Below, piece by piece: positions 34,345 to 43,237 of a DNA stretch of 64,000 nucleotides. Source of the DNA: an uncultured Lachnospiraceae bacterium (GTDB lineage: Bacteria > Bacillota > Clostridia > Lachnospirales > Lachnospiraceae); the NCBI GenBank assembly GCA_934385475.1, contig CAKRPS010000006.1, forward strand, positions 1 through 64,000. The letters are read 5' to 3'. Each line of letters begins with the position of its first letter. Within the stretch, counting starts at the first letter, position 1. The notes under the pieces are model-generated. The model had not been told where the DNA came from. It worked only from the letters and a program-made list of their open reading frames with translations, and made no database searches. The position numbers were made by a program, and so were the translations under genes.

Positions 34345-36051
34345 ATGAGTGAGAATGAAAAGAATGTAGCAGTGCAGGAAAATGAGGCAAAGGAGCCGGT
34401 ATCGAAGAACTTTATCGAGCAGATCATCGAGAAGGATCTGGCAGAGGGAGTTTATGACACCGTACACACCCGTTTTCCCCCCGAACCAAACGGTTATCTG
34501 CATATAGGACATGCCAAGAGTATTCTGTTAAATTCAGGCCTTGCGAAAGAGTACGGTGGCAAGTTCAACATGCGTTTTGATGATACAAACCCGACAAAGG
34601 AAAAGAGTGAATTCGTAGAATCCATTAAGGCTGATGTAAAGTGGCTGGGAGCAGATTACGAAGACAGACTGTTCTTTGCATCGAATTATTTTGACCAGAT
34701 GTATGAGGGAGCTGTCAAGCTGATCAAGAAGGGCAAGGCTTATGTGTCGGATCTTTCGGCAGAGGAGATGAGAGAGTACAGAGGTACCCTGACAGAGCCT
34801 GGAAAGAACGATCCGAACCGTGACAGAAGCGTAGAAGAGAATCTGAAGCTTTTTGAAGAGATGAAGGAAGGAAAGTATGCAGACGGAGAGAAGACTCTCC
34901 GTGCGAAGATCGATATGAGTTCTCCGAACATTAACATGAGAGATCCGATCATCTATCGTGTGGCACATCTTTCCCATCAGAATACAGGAGACAAGTGGTG
35001 CATTTATCCGATGTATGACTACGCGCATCCGATCGAGGATGCCATTGAGGGAATCACCCACTCCATCTGCACTCTGGAATTTGAGGACCACAGACCGTTG
35101 TACAACTGGGTTGTTACGGAGCTGGAGTATCCGCATCCCCCGAAACAGATTGAGTTTGCAAAGATGTATCTGACCAATGTGGTTACCGGAAAGAGATATA
35201 TCAAGAAGCTTGTGGAGGACGGTATCGTAGACGGATGGGATGATCCCAGACTGGTTTCGATCGCGGCTCTGCGAAGAAGAGGCTTTACACCGGAATCCAT
35301 CAAGATGTTTGTGGATCTGTGTGGAGTGTCGAAGGCAAATTCATCCGCAGAGTATTCCATGCTGGAGTACTGCATCCGGGAAGATCTGAAAATGAAGAAG
35401 GGCCGTGTGATGGCGGTGCTTGATCCCGTGAAGCTTGTGATCGACAATTATCCGGAGGGACAGACCGAGATGCTTGAGGTAGTCAACAATCCGGAGAACG
35501 AAGCATTAGGCAAGAGAGAAGTTCCTTTTTCAAGGGAATTATATATCGACAGAGAAGATTTTATGGAGGAACCGCCGAAGAAGTATTTCAGGCTGTTTCC
35601 GGGAAATGAGGTTCGCCTCATGAGTGCGTACTTTGTTACCTGCGTCAGCTATGAAAAGGATGATCAGGGCAATGTGACGGTGATCCACTGTACGTATGAC
35701 CCGGCGTCCAAAGGGGGAAACAGCCCGGATGGCCGCAAGGTTAAGGGAACGATCCACTGGGTATCCGCTGCGGATGCTGTGAAGGCTGAGGTACGTCTGT
35801 ATGAGAACATCATAGACGAGGAAAAGGGTGTATACAATGAGGACGGAAGTCTGAATCTGAATCCCAATTCCCTCACGGTACTCAAAGAGTGCTACGTGGA
35901 GCCGTCTGTGAAGGATGCGAAGCCCTACGACAGTTTCCAGTTTGTCAGACAGGGCTTCTTCTGTGTGGATTACAAGGATACGAAACCGGGGGCGCTGGTA
36001 TTCAACCGGATCGTCTCGTTGAAAAGCTCCTATGTTCTGCCTAAGAAATAA
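34345..36051 (+). CDS. glnS: Glutaminyl-tRNA synthetase
   Basis: 568 residues, class Ic synthetase charging tRNA(Gln) with glutamine. HIGH motif in [16 protein letters not shown] (about 45-60). The lid motif that is usually MSKR reads [11 protein letters not shown] near 285, as in clostridial GlnRS. The downstream block [21 protein letters not shown] and the C-terminal beta-barrel anticodon domains are intact. Many Firmicutes lack GlnRS and use the Glu-tRNA(Gln) amidotransferase route, so its presence suggests a lateral origin common among Lachnospiraceae. Ribosome site AGGA. Confidence 0.96.
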   Translation: MSENEKNVAVQENEAKEPVSKNFIEQIIEKDLAEGVYDTVHTRFPPEPNGYLHIGHAKSILLNSGLAKEYGGKFNMRFDDTNPTKEKSEFVESIKADVKWLGADYEDRLFFASNYFDQMYEGAVKLIKKGKAYVSDLSAEEMREYRGTLTEPGKNDPNRDRSVEENLKLFEEMKEGKYADGEKTLRAKIDMSSPNINMRDPIIYRVAHLSHQNTGDKWCIYPMYDYAHPIEDAIEGITHSICTLEFEDHRPLYNWVVTELEYPHPPKQIEFAKMYLTNVVTGKRYIKKLVEDGIVDGWDDPRLVSIAALRRRGFTPESIKMFVDLCGVSKANSSAEYSMLEYCIREDLKMKKGRVMAVLDPVKLVIDNYPEGQTEMLEVVNNPENEALGKREVPFSRELYIDREDFMEEPPKKYFRLFPGNEVRLMSAYFVTCVSYEKDDQGNVTVIHCTYDPASKGGNSPDGRKVKGTIHWVSAADAVKAEVRLYENIIDEEKGVYNEDGSLNLNPNSLTVLKECYVEPSVKDAKPYDSFQFVRQGFFCVDYKDTKPGALVFNRIVSLKSSYVLPKK

Positions 36052-36105
36052 AGGCGGAAGGATAGGAATGGAAATGATAAGAGAATTGTAGCGGGAGGTT
36101 AAGAA

Positions 36106-36969
36106 ATGTCAGGATTGTTGTCAGGTCTGGATCAGTTTGGTTTGACTGGTCTGGAGGATATGAATCTGTATGAAAAACCAAAAAAGGCAGAGGTCGGAGA
36201 AGACGGAAAAGAAGTTCCGCCGGTGGTGCAGGAGCAGGATTTCCTGTTTGATAAGAGTTTTACCTGTCCGATCTGTGACAGGGAATTCAAGTCCAGAACC
36301 GTTAAGATCGGTAAGGCGAAGCTGGCAGGAAGTGATCTGGATCTGCGTCCGAGATATGAACAGATCGATCTGCTCAAATATGATGTGATCATGTGTCCTA
36401 CCTGCGGATATGCGGCACTCAGCAGGTTCTTTAAGTTCCTGACCTCTCCGCAGGCTAAGAATATCCAGAGCACGATCTCCGCTTCCTTTAAACCGCAGAA
36501 GGAGACAAAGGAAGTTTACAGCTACGATGAGGCACTGGAGAGATATAAGCTGGCGCTTGCCAATGCGATCGTGAAGAAGGCAAAATCATCCGAGAAAGCG
36601 TACATCTGTCTGAAGACAGCCTGGCTGCTGCGTGGAAAAGGCGAGCATCTGGATAAGAATCTGCCGGACTATGCAGAGCAGAAAAAGAAGGTGGATGACG
36701 AGGAGAACGAATTCCTCAGCAATGCACTGGAAGGTTTCCTTGTGGCAAGACAGACGGAGAACTTCCCGATGTGCGGTATGGATGAGCCGACAGTTGATTA
36801 TCTGATTGCCGTGACGGCTATGCGTTTTGAGCAGTACGATGTTGCAAGCAGACTGATCACCGGTATCCTGACATCGGCTACAGCCAATCCACGTATGAAG
36901 GATAAGGCGAGAGACGTCAAGGAAATGTTGATGAAAAAGATCAAAGAAAAGAACGCAGCCAGAAAATAG
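36106..36969 (+). CDS. DUF2225 family zinc-binding protein
   Basis: 287 residues. Two CxxC pairs define the family: FTCPICDREFKSRTV (about 47-61) and VIMCPTCGYAALSRFF (about 96-111), likely one zinc ribbon. The C-terminal ~150 residues are helical, with TPR-like repeats (RYKLALANAIVKKAKSSEKA, AYICLKTAWLLRGKGEH, VDYLIAVTAMRFEQYDVASR). The family is common in spore-forming Firmicutes and its function is not settled. Good ribosome site (GGGAGG). MocR gene follows within 25 bases. Confidence 0.88.
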   Translation: MSGLLSGLDQFGLTGLEDMNLYEKPKKAEVGEDGKEVPPVVQEQDFLFDKSFTCPICDREFKSRTVKIGKAKLAGSDLDLRPRYEQIDLLKYDVIMCPTCGYAALSRFFKFLTSPQAKNIQSTISASFKPQKETKEVYSYDEALERYKLALANAIVKKAKSSEKAYICLKTAWLLRGKGEHLDKNLPDYAEQKKKVDDEENEFLSNALEGFLVARQTENFPMCGMDEPTVDYLIAVTAMRFEQYDVASRLITGILTSATANPRMKDKARDVKEMLMKKIKEKNAARK

Positions 36970-36990
36970 GCTGTGACGGAACAAAAAGGT

Positions 36991-38415
36991 ATGAAAGAGC
37001 TTCCAATCCATATCAGACTCATCCAGGATGGGGACAAAACGCTGTACGAGCAGATCTATGAATATATCAGGAGCGAAATCCGCTCCGGGGGTCTTCTGTG
37101 CGGGGAAAAGCTTCCCTCTGCCAGATATCTGGCAGAGTATCTGCAGGTTTCCAGGACAACGGTGGATATGGCATATGGACAGCTTGTGGCAGAAGGATAT
37201 CTGGAGGCAAAGCCAAAGAAGGGTTATTTTGTTGCCACTCTGGATGGGCTGTATACCATTGAGACCAAAGGAGAGACAGACCTGCCGCGTCAGCAGAAGA
37301 AAAGTGACGCGGAGCCGGTGCTCTATGACTTTTCACCCAATGCGATAGATATGACTCATTTTCCTTATGCGACATGGAAGAGGATTACCAAAAATATACT
37401 GGTTGACGCAAACAGCAAAATGTTTTCGCTGGGAGAACCACAGGGAGACCGTGAGCTTCGCGGTACGATCTGCCGCTATCTCCATGCGGCAAGAGGTGTG
37501 AATTGTCAGCCGGAGCAGATTATTATTGGAGCAGGGAATGATTTCCTGCTTCTTTTGCTTGAAAAAATCCTGGGAAGACATGTACCGATCGCCATGGAGA
37601 ATCCGACCTATGAGAGGGCTTATAAGATCTTTCGATCCTTTGCCTATCCGGTGTCGCTTGTCGAGATGGATGAGAATGGCATGGATGTTGAAAAACTGCG
37701 GCAAACTCCGGCAAGGGTGGCATATGTAATGCCCTCCCATCAGTATCCGACCGGAATTTCCATGCCGATCGGAAGACAGATGGAGCTTTTGCGGTGGGCA
37801 TCGGAACAGGAGGACCGTTTTCTGATCGAGGATGACTACGACAGTGAATTCCGTTACAAAGGCAAACCCCTGCCCTCCATGCAGGCGTCGGATGCCGGTG
37901 GAAGAGTAGTGTATATCGGAACCTTTTCCAAATCGATAGCACCTGCAATCCGAATCAGCTATATGGTGCTTCCGTATACTCTCCTGGAGCGATACCACAG
38001 GGAATGCGGATTCTATGCGTCCTCGGTATCCCGGATTGACCAGAAGATTCTGGATCAGTTTATCCGGGAGGGACACTTTGAACGCTATCTGAACAAGATG
38101 CGCAAGGAGTACCGGACCAAACACGACCTGCTGCTGGGGCAGCTGCGGGATTTTGAAGGCTGCTTCACCATATCGGGTGAGAATGCAGGACTTCACATCC
38201 TGCTTAGGAACCGCAGGGGAAGAACAGAAGAGGAACTGGAGAGAAGGGCGCTGCAGGCAGGAGTCAGAACCTACAGGATGGGAAGCTTCCGCATCGGAAC
38301 AAAAAAAGAAGACTCCGGAGAGTCTACTATGATTCTGGGGTATGCACAGCTTTCGGAGGAAGAAATCATACAGGGCGTGGAACGACTCCGGAAGGTGTGG
38401 GTGGAAACCTTGTAA
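36991..38415 (+). CDS. MocR/PdxR-type regulator (GntR HTH fused to aminotransferase)
   Basis: About 474 residues. An N-terminal GntR winged helix (about 10-80: TLYEQIYEYIRSEI, then GEKLPSARYLAEYLQVSRTTV) is joined to a class I aminotransferase domain. PLP contacts are visible: EDDYDSEFRY with the Asp that holds the pyridine nitrogen, and FSKSIAPAIRISYMVLP with the Schiff-base Lys. MocR proteins sense PLP or amines and control vitamin B6 or amino-acid genes. No pdx gene is adjacent, so the target is unknown. A GTG at 36973 is an alternative start; ATG 36991 gives the conserved N-terminus. Confidence 0.88.
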   Translation: MKELPIHIRLIQDGDKTLYEQIYEYIRSEIRSGGLLCGEKLPSARYLAEYLQVSRTTVDMAYGQLVAEGYLEAKPKKGYFVATLDGLYTIETKGETDLPRQQKKSDAEPVLYDFSPNAIDMTHFPYATWKRITKNILVDANSKMFSLGEPQGDRELRGTICRYLHAARGVNCQPEQIIIGAGNDFLLLLLEKILGRHVPIAMENPTYERAYKIFRSFAYPVSLVEMDENGMDVEKLRQTPARVAYVMPSHQYPTGISMPIGRQMELLRWASEQEDRFLIEDDYDSEFRYKGKPLPSMQASDAGGRVVYIGTFSKSIAPAIRISYMVLPYTLLERYHRECGFYASSVSRIDQKILDQFIREGHFERYLNKMRKEYRTKHDLLLGQLRDFEGCFTISGENAGLHILLRNRRGRTEEELERRALQAGVRTYRMGSFRIGTKKEDSGESTMILGYAQLSEEEIIQGVERLRKVWVETL

Positions 38416-38424
38416 AAGAACGTT

Positions 38425-39027
38425 CTATCGGTAAGACAATCTGCGTATCATATCCAGATAGGATACGATTTCCTCATAGAGCAGATCGGGCTGAAAAGAG
38501 GCATCCTGAAAATGTGTGTCCATCAGTCCGGAGATCGTGTAATCGATCATGGTGTCCAGTTTATGAAAATCTGCGTCGGCGAGAAAAAGCGAACGGTCGC
38601 TCTGATTCTTGAGAAGAGACAGGATGTCGGATATAACGTGACGCAGCTTCCCGGTTGCAAGAAGAGCCTCACTGACATCCTCGTCACGGCAGCTGTCCAG
38701 AAATTGCTGCATGTAAGGGTAATTCTTGAGAACCTGGATTTTGGCATACTCGATCTGCTTTCGGATTTCAAAATAATCCGTGGCAGACGTGGAGACAGAA
38801 CCAGTCAGTTCGAGCTTCATGAAGCGAACACTGTAGTCATAGATAAAGGTATACAGACCGATCTTACTGCCGAAATAGTGAAACAAAAGACCCTTGCTGA
38901 TACCGGCCTGTGACACAATATCATCCGTGCTGGCATGCTTATAGCCCTTCTGGGCAAAAACCTTCAGGGCGGCGTTGATCATACGGTCCTGCTTTTCTTT
39001 TTTCAGATCAAAAAACTTCTCGTTCAT
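38425..39027 (-). CDS. TetR/AcrR family transcriptional regulator
   Basis: 200 residues. HTH domain at about 10-55 (KKEKQDRMINAALKVFAQKG, then SQAGISKGLLFHYFGSKIGLYT). The C-terminal domain is long and helical with no family I can name. The start chosen is the Met of MNEKFFDLKKEK; an upstream in-frame ATG lacks a ribosome site and would overlap the promoter. The gene has its own promoter with a palindromic operator just downstream, suggesting autorepression. The stop lies 10 bases from the convergent MocR stop. An oppositely oriented acidic-protein gene lies upstream and might share control. Confidence 0.88.
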   Translation of the reverse strand: MNEKFFDLKKEKQDRMINAALKVFAQKGYKHASTDDIVSQAGISKGLLFHYFGSKIGLYTFIYDYSVRFMKLELTGSVSTSATDYFEIRKQIEYAKIQVLKNYPYMQQFLDSCRDEDVSEALLATGKLRHVISDILSLLKNQSDRSLFLADADFHKLDTMIDYTISGLMDTHFQDASFQPDLLYEEIVSYLDMIRRLSYR

Positions 39028-39049
39028 GTAGCCTGCATTCCTATCCTGC

Positions 39050-39067
39050 GTATTGACTTTGTGAGTC
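39050..39067 (-). promoter_or_regulatory. Putative TetR operator (GACT-N5-AGTC)
   Basis: The palindrome GACTTTGTGAGTC lies just below the promoter of the TetR gene. The 18 bases GTATTGACTTTGTGAGTC match 16 of 18 bases at 12552-12569, at the start of the SDR gene. Confidence 0.5.
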
Positions 39068-39074
39068 GGTTTTA

Positions 39075-39103
39075 AATATAGCATAAAAACAGGGGCTATT
39101 CAA
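39075..39103 (-). promoter_or_regulatory. Promoter of the TetR gene
   Basis: Read on the minus strand: TTGAAT (39103-39098), 17-base spacer, TATATT (39080-39075). Confidence 0.65.
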
Positions 39104-39184
39104 GAAGTTTGCATTTTTTGCTTTCTTTTTTGGCAAAATAGTATTAAGATAGGCTTATATTGAGTATCGAAAGGAGAAACCTCA

Positions 39185-39556
39185 ATGGCAAAAAAAATCG
39201 GAAAGTTCTTACTGACAACGGCAGCCATCGGAGCAGTGGCAGCAGGCGTCTACTATTATTTACAGGGAAAAGGCAGCTTCGTTGATGATGATTTCGACGA
39301 TGATGATGATTTTGACAATTTTGATGAAGATCTGGATGAGGAGGATACCTCCAAAAAGACAGATGCAGATCGCAACTATGTAGACCTTGGTCTTGAGAAG
39401 AGCAAGGCAGAGGAGAAGAAAGAGGACTTCAAGGAAGGGCTTGAGGCAGCGAAGGCTGAGGCAGAAGAGAAGGTCGTCGGCGCGGTAAAAGAAACAGCAG
39501 AGAAGGCGCAGACAAAGGTAGAAGAGTTCTTTGACGATGAGGACGAGACAAAATAA
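39185..39556 (+). CDS. Small membrane-anchored acidic protein
   Basis: 123 residues. The basic N-terminus and hydrophobic segment (about 7-27, KFLLTTAAIGAVAAGVYYYL) form a membrane anchor or uncleaved signal. A stretch almost wholly of Asp, Phe and Glu follows (about 33-56), then a charged alpha-helical tail rich in Glu, Lys and Ala that looks like a coiled coil. No family is recognised; the layout resembles YtxH-type Firmicute stress proteins, but I do not see that domain. Ribosome site AAAGGAG. A near-perfect terminator begins right at the stop codon. Confidence 0.75.
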   Translation: MAKKIGKFLLTTAAIGAVAAGVYYYLQGKGSFVDDDFDDDDDFDNFDEDLDEEDTSKKTDADRNYVDLGLEKSKAEEKKEDFKEGLEAAKAEAEEKVVGAVKETAEKAQTKVEEFFDDEDETK

Positions 39557-39583
39557 AAGGTTGGTCGTAAGACCAACCTTTTT
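39556..39583 (+). terminator. Intrinsic terminator, possibly bidirectional
   Basis: A perfect 11-bp stem (39556-39566 with 39571-39581) with GTAA loop, A-rich on one side and TTTTT on the other; it serves the acidic-protein gene and perhaps the convergent DUF6062 gene. Confidence 0.9.
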
Positions 39584-39602
39584 CATGTAATAGAAAATTG
39601 TC

Positions 39603-40364
39603 TTATTTGTTCATCTGATACGGCGGGTCAGCCGGATAGCCGCCTTTTAACTTCTGCATACCGCGCTGAATCGCGTCTTTGGAGTTCTTCCAGTCAGCAT
39701 CCTTGTTGCGGTAATCAAATTTTTCCACAAGCCATGCAACATCCTCAGACAGTCTGTTCATGTTTTCCTCCATCAGAGGGAACATCGTGTCATAGAAATC
39801 CTTCTTCTCCGAATCGGACAATCTTGTGTCAGCCGCTTCGCACAGATCACCAAAGTGGGGGAGACAGAAGCCCTTGCTGGATTTTATTTTGTCGCGGAAT
39901 TCCGCGTCTTTTTTGTACATTACAAAAAAGGTGTCCAGATAGCGCTCATATGTCTCGGCATAACGTTTGCAGATATAGCAGGATTCCTCTTTTTCGGCAG
40001 CCCAGATGCCGATCGGATTGGAACCGGAGGATTGCTTGCGCAGCTTGTCCTTCAGGGAAGTCTTACCCGGACGGAAGTTCGAAAACTGGCTGTGCATTTC
40101 CTTTATGATCTGCATATAGTGGGTTTTCAGGATCCAGGCGTTGCCAAGCGTATTTCCGTAGTCAAACATTTTCTTGAAATGGGTGCGGCAGAAGCCGGCC
40201 TGATCGGTCTGCTCGCGGATGTCGCTCTCCATATAGGAAGAACCGGAACCGAGCACGAAATCCAGAAGGTCCTGCTCTACATTTCGTTCAATAAAACAGA
40301 AGGGACATTCCTCGTTGGCGGCGATAGCGTCGTTCAGAGGAATGGTGTACAGCTTTTCTTTCAT
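39603..40364 (-). CDS. DUF6062 family protein
   Basis: 253 residues, soluble. Cysteine motifs are spaced along the chain: ECPFCFIERN (about 19-28), GFCRTHFKKM (about 57-66), ESCYICKRYAETYERYLDTF (about 127-146) and GFCLPHFGDLC (about 165-175). The CxxC plus C-x2-H pattern occurs twice, pointing to two metal or iron-sulfur sites and an internal duplication. The family is common in anaerobic clostridia and has no known function. Good ribosome site before 40364. Divergent from the HAD phosphatase gene. Confidence 0.8.
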   Translation of the reverse strand: MKEKLYTIPLNDAIAANEECPFCFIERNVEQDLLDFVLGSGSSYMESDIREQTDQAGFCRTHFKKMFDYGNTLGNAWILKTHYMQIIKEMHSQFSNFRPGKTSLKDKLRKQSSGSNPIGIWAAEKEESCYICKRYAETYERYLDTFFVMYKKDAEFRDKIKSSKGFCLPHFGDLCEAADTRLSDSEKKDFYDTMFPLMEENMNRLSEDVAWLVEKFDYRNKDADWKNSKDAIQRGMQKLKGGYPADPPYQMNK

Positions 40365-40449
40365 TGAAAATTCCTCGTTTATCAGTATAGATTTATGCTA
40401 CAATCATAACATATAGGAAACTTGCGAACAACAGAAAGGACAAAATAAA

Positions 40450-41265
40450 ATGATTCCGATTCCCAATACAGATCCCCAGAATATTCTAAAGGAGGTAGAC
40501 TGCTTTGCCCTCGATATGGACGGCACGATCTATCTCGGAGAACAGTGGATTGACGGCGCGAAGGATTTCCTGCATGCCATTGAGGCTTCCGGCCGCAGCT
40601 ATGTCTTTGTGACCAACAATTCCTCCAAGAATCCCGCAGTCTATGTGGAGAAGCTGGAGAGGATGGGACTGTCCGTGACAGAAGATAAGATCGTGACCTC
40701 CGGGCAGGCAACCATCTGGTATCTCAAACAGCATTTTCCTGGGAAGAAGGTGTTTCTTCTGGGCAATCCGCTCTTACAGGAAGAATTCATGCAGGAAGGA
40801 ATCCAGCTTGAGGAAGAGCATCCCGATATCGTTGTGACGGCCTTTGACACCTCTCTTGATTATCTGAAGATGTGCCGGGTCTGCGATCACGTGCGCGCCG
40901 GGCTGCCCTATCTGGCCACCCACCCCGACTATAACTGCCCGACCGAGACTGGCTTTATTCCAGATGCAGGCGCGATCCATGCCTTTATCAACGCATCGGC
41001 CTTCCGTTATCCGGATCGTATCATCGGCAAACCCAATGAGGATATCATTGCATATCTGAGCTCGCGTGTGCAGACACAGCGAAACCGGATCGCCATGGTG
41101 GGAGACAGATTGTACACAGATATTGCAGCCGGAAGAAATAACGGACTGCAGAGCATACTGGTTCTGAGCGGTGAAGCACAGATGAGTGATGTGAAAGATT
41201 CTGAGGTACAGCCTCATCTCATCTTCAATTCCGTGAAGGAGATTATTCCGTTTTTACAACTTTAA
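40450..41265 (+). CDS. HAD-IIA family sugar-phosphatase (NagD-like)
   Basis: 271 residues. HAD motifs are all visible: nucleophile FALDMDGTIYLG (about 17-28), VTNNSSKNP (motif II, about 57-65), then GKPNEDIIAYLS with the Lys, and MVGDRLYTDIAAGRNNG (motif IV, about 216-232). The cap domain between motifs II and III is of the C2 type of NagD/AraL enzymes, which dephosphorylate sugar phosphates, UMP or p-nitrophenylphosphate. The substrate cannot be told. A TGC-extended TACAAT -10 lies near 40395. Monocistronic. Confidence 0.92.
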   Translation: MIPIPNTDPQNILKEVDCFALDMDGTIYLGEQWIDGAKDFLHAIEASGRSYVFVTNNSSKNPAVYVEKLERMGLSVTEDKIVTSGQATIWYLKQHFPGKKVFLLGNPLLQEEFMQEGIQLEEEHPDIVVTAFDTSLDYLKMCRVCDHVRAGLPYLATHPDYNCPTETGFIPDAGAIHAFINASAFRYPDRIIGKPNEDIIAYLSSRVQTQRNRIAMVGDRLYTDIAAGRNNGLQSILVLSGEAQMSDVKDSEVQPHLIFNSVKEIIPFLQL

Positions 41266-41272
41266 TGCTCCC

Positions 41273-41423
41273 GAATTGCTCCGCAGCAAGCAGCTCGCGC
41301 AATTCTGCAAACATTCGGAATACGCTGATTTGCTGAGCAAATCGCTGCTTCCTCATGTTTGTGGGGCCTCAAGGTCATAAGCCTTATCATGCAGGCATGA
41401 ACAGCTTTATGACTTTGAGGCCC
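41273..41423 (+). repeat. Three consecutive long stem-loops in non-coding DNA
   Basis: Between the HAD gene and the malE promoter lie GAATTGC/GCAATTC (41273-41279 with 41299-41305), GATTTGC/GCAAATC with a 3-base loop (41327-41333 with 41337-41343), and a ~18-bp near-perfect stem GGGCCTCAA...TTGAGGCCC (41364-41381 with 41406-41423) whose loop itself contains CATGC/GCATG. There is no T-tract after the last stem. It looks like a repeat-type palindromic unit or a structured 3' end; no coding frame is supported. The 41424-41496 remainder shows nothing. Confidence 0.6.
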
Positions 41424-41496
41424 TGGCAGCATTATACATAGTGCACAAATCAGACGGCGGTTTTCTATGGAAAAGAGCAAAAATGTAAAAAGCATC

Positions 41497-41525
41497 TTGC
41501 GAAATCAGGAAACCGGTGTTATGCT
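41497..41525 (+). promoter_or_regulatory. Probable promoter of the maltodextrin cluster
   Basis: TTGCGA (41497-41502), 17-base spacer, TATGCT (41520-41525); weak match, but placed just before a LacI-type operator. Confidence 0.45.
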
Positions 41526-41539
41526 TATCTCAACTTAAC

Positions 41540-41586
41540 GGAAACGTTACCGATAACGATACCGACATCGGTACCGAAACCGATAC
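41540..41586 (+). promoter_or_regulatory. LacI-type operators upstream of the binding-protein gene
   Basis: GGAAACGTTACC (41540-41551) is a CG-centred palindrome of LacI/GalR type. A second palindrome TACCGA-CA-TCGGTA lies at 41560-41573, and further ACCGATA half-sites continue to 41587. They sit at and below the expected transcription start, fitting repression by the LacI-family gene at 46531 or by CcpA. Confidence 0.6.
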
Positions 41587-41663
41587 CAATGAGGTGGATG
41601 AGGAACGATTCTGAAGAGGGAACAAGTTATCAACAACATTTATTTTGGAAAGGGAGAGAAAAA

Positions 41664-43100
41664 ATGAAAAAGAAACTTGTAAGTTCTTTACTGTGTGCAG
41701 CAATGATTTCTTCTATGTTAGTTGGCTGTGGTTCTTCTGATAATGCACCGGCAGCAACCGATGCGGCAGCAGAGACAGAAACAACCGAGACAGAAGCAAC
41801 CGAGACAGAAGCAACAGACGCTGCTGACACAACAGCAGAAAGCACAGATACGGCATCTGCAGAGGGTGGTTCCGTATACTACCTGAACTTCAAACCGGAA
41901 GTAGACGATGCATGGCAGAAGATTGCAGCAGATTACACAGCATCTACCGGAGTAGAAGTAAAGGTTGTAACAGCTGCAAGCGGAACATACGAAGAAGTAC
42001 TGAAATCTGAGATCGCAGGAAGCGATGCACCGACACTGTTCCAGATCAACGGACCGATTGGTTACAATTCCTGGAAGGATTACTGCATGGATCTGTCTGA
42101 TACAGAGCTGTTTAAGGATCTTTCCGATCAGAGCCTTGCTGTATATGGCGAGGATGGAAAGCCTTACGGTGTTCCTTACACAGTAGAGTCCTATGGTATC
42201 ATTTACAATGATGCAATTATGCAGGCATACTTCGCAATGGATGGTGCAGTTGCAACCAGCATTGACGACATCAATAACTTCGATACTTTAAAAGCAGTTG
42301 TAGAAGACATGCAGGCTAAGAAAGATGACCTTGGTATTGAAGGCGTATTTGCTTCCACCTCCTTACTTCCCGGTGAAGACTGGAGATGGCAGACACACCT
42401 GGCAAACATTCCGGTATACTATGAGTTAAAAGACAAAGGTGTTTCTGATACAGATGCACTGGAGTTTACCTACAGCGACAACTACAAGAACATCTTTGAT
42501 CTTTACATCAACAACTCCACATGTGCACCTACTTTGTTAGGTAGCAAGGCAGTTACAGACTCCATGGCTGAGTTTGCACTTGGTGAGTGTGCAATGGTTC
42601 AGAACGGTAACTGGGCATGGGGCCAGATCTCTGAAGTAGATGGCAACACAGTTAAGGAAGAGGATGTTAAGTTCATGCCTATCTACACAGGTGTGAAGGG
42701 TGAAGAGAATCAGGGATTATGTACCGGTACAGAAAACTTCTGGTGCATCAACAGCCAGGCTGATCCTGCTGATATCCAGGCTACAGAAGATTTCGTAGCA
42801 TGGCTGATCACCTCTGATGAAGGTAAGGACATCATGGTTAACACACTCGGAAATGCCGCTCCGTTCTCTACATTCGGCGATGACGAGAAGCCTACCGATC
42901 CGCTTGCAAAAGAAATGTATCGTTACATGGAAAATGGCAAGACATCTGTAAGCTGGAACTTCACAATCTTCCCGAGCCAGGATTTCAAGGATGACTTTGG
43001 TGCAGCTCTTCTTGAGTACTGCAACGGCAACATGACATGGGATGATGTTAAGAACACAGTTGTTACAAGATGGGCAGAGGAGAAAGCAGCAACCAAATAA
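41664..43100 (+). CDS. Maltodextrin ABC transporter substrate-binding lipoprotein
   Basis: 478 residues. Signal peptide with lipobox MLVGCGSS (Cys about 22), a Thr/Glu/Ala-rich linker repeat (about 32-62), then a family 1 extracellular binding protein. Aromatic sugar-contact residues are frequent (GNWAWGQISE, FWCINSQ). The two permease genes, MalQ and a LacI regulator downstream make maltodextrin or maltose the likely ligand. The ATPase is absent and is probably a shared MsmK-type protein encoded elsewhere. The start is at the Met behind GGGAGAG; the frame is open further upstream. Confidence 0.9.
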   Translation: MKKKLVSSLLCAAMISSMLVGCGSSDNAPAATDAAAETETTETEATETEATDAADTTAESTDTASAEGGSVYYLNFKPEVDDAWQKIAADYTASTGVEVKVVTAASGTYEEVLKSEIAGSDAPTLFQINGPIGYNSWKDYCMDLSDTELFKDLSDQSLAVYGEDGKPYGVPYTVESYGIIYNDAIMQAYFAMDGAVATSIDDINNFDTLKAVVEDMQAKKDDLGIEGVFASTSLLPGEDWRWQTHLANIPVYYELKDKGVSDTDALEFTYSDNYKNIFDLYINNSTCAPTLLGSKAVTDSMAEFALGECAMVQNGNWAWGQISEVDGNTVKEEDVKFMPIYTGVKGEENQGLCTGTENFWCINSQADPADIQATEDFVAWLITSDEGKDIMVNTLGNAAPFSTFGDDEKPTDPLAKEMYRYMENGKTSVSWNFTIFPSQDFKDDFGAALLEYCNGNMTWDDVKNTVVTRWAEEKAATK

Positions 43101-43149
43101 GGAAACTGAGATCTGCGATTAAGTAAAAACTACACAATGAAATTTTGGG

Positions 43150-43183
43150 AAGCGCTTCGCGGCTTGGAGCTGCGGGCGCTTCT
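43150..43183 (+). other. Stem-loop between binding-protein and permease genes
   Basis: GAAGCGC/GCGCTTC (43150-43156 with 43177-43183) encloses a second 7-bp stem CGCGGCT/AGCTGCG. There is only a weak T-tract, so it may act as a partial terminator or 3' stabiliser that lets the binding protein be made in excess. Confidence 0.65.
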
Positions 43184-43237
43184 TGAATGAGAAGAGAAAT
43201 AGAAATAGTCTGATTATGAAAGGAGTCCGGCAAGCAT

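Noticed and set aside
41262..41495. 77-codon minus-strand frame upstream of malE
   Set aside because: It runs through the palindromic block, whose stems explain its composition; no ribosome site.
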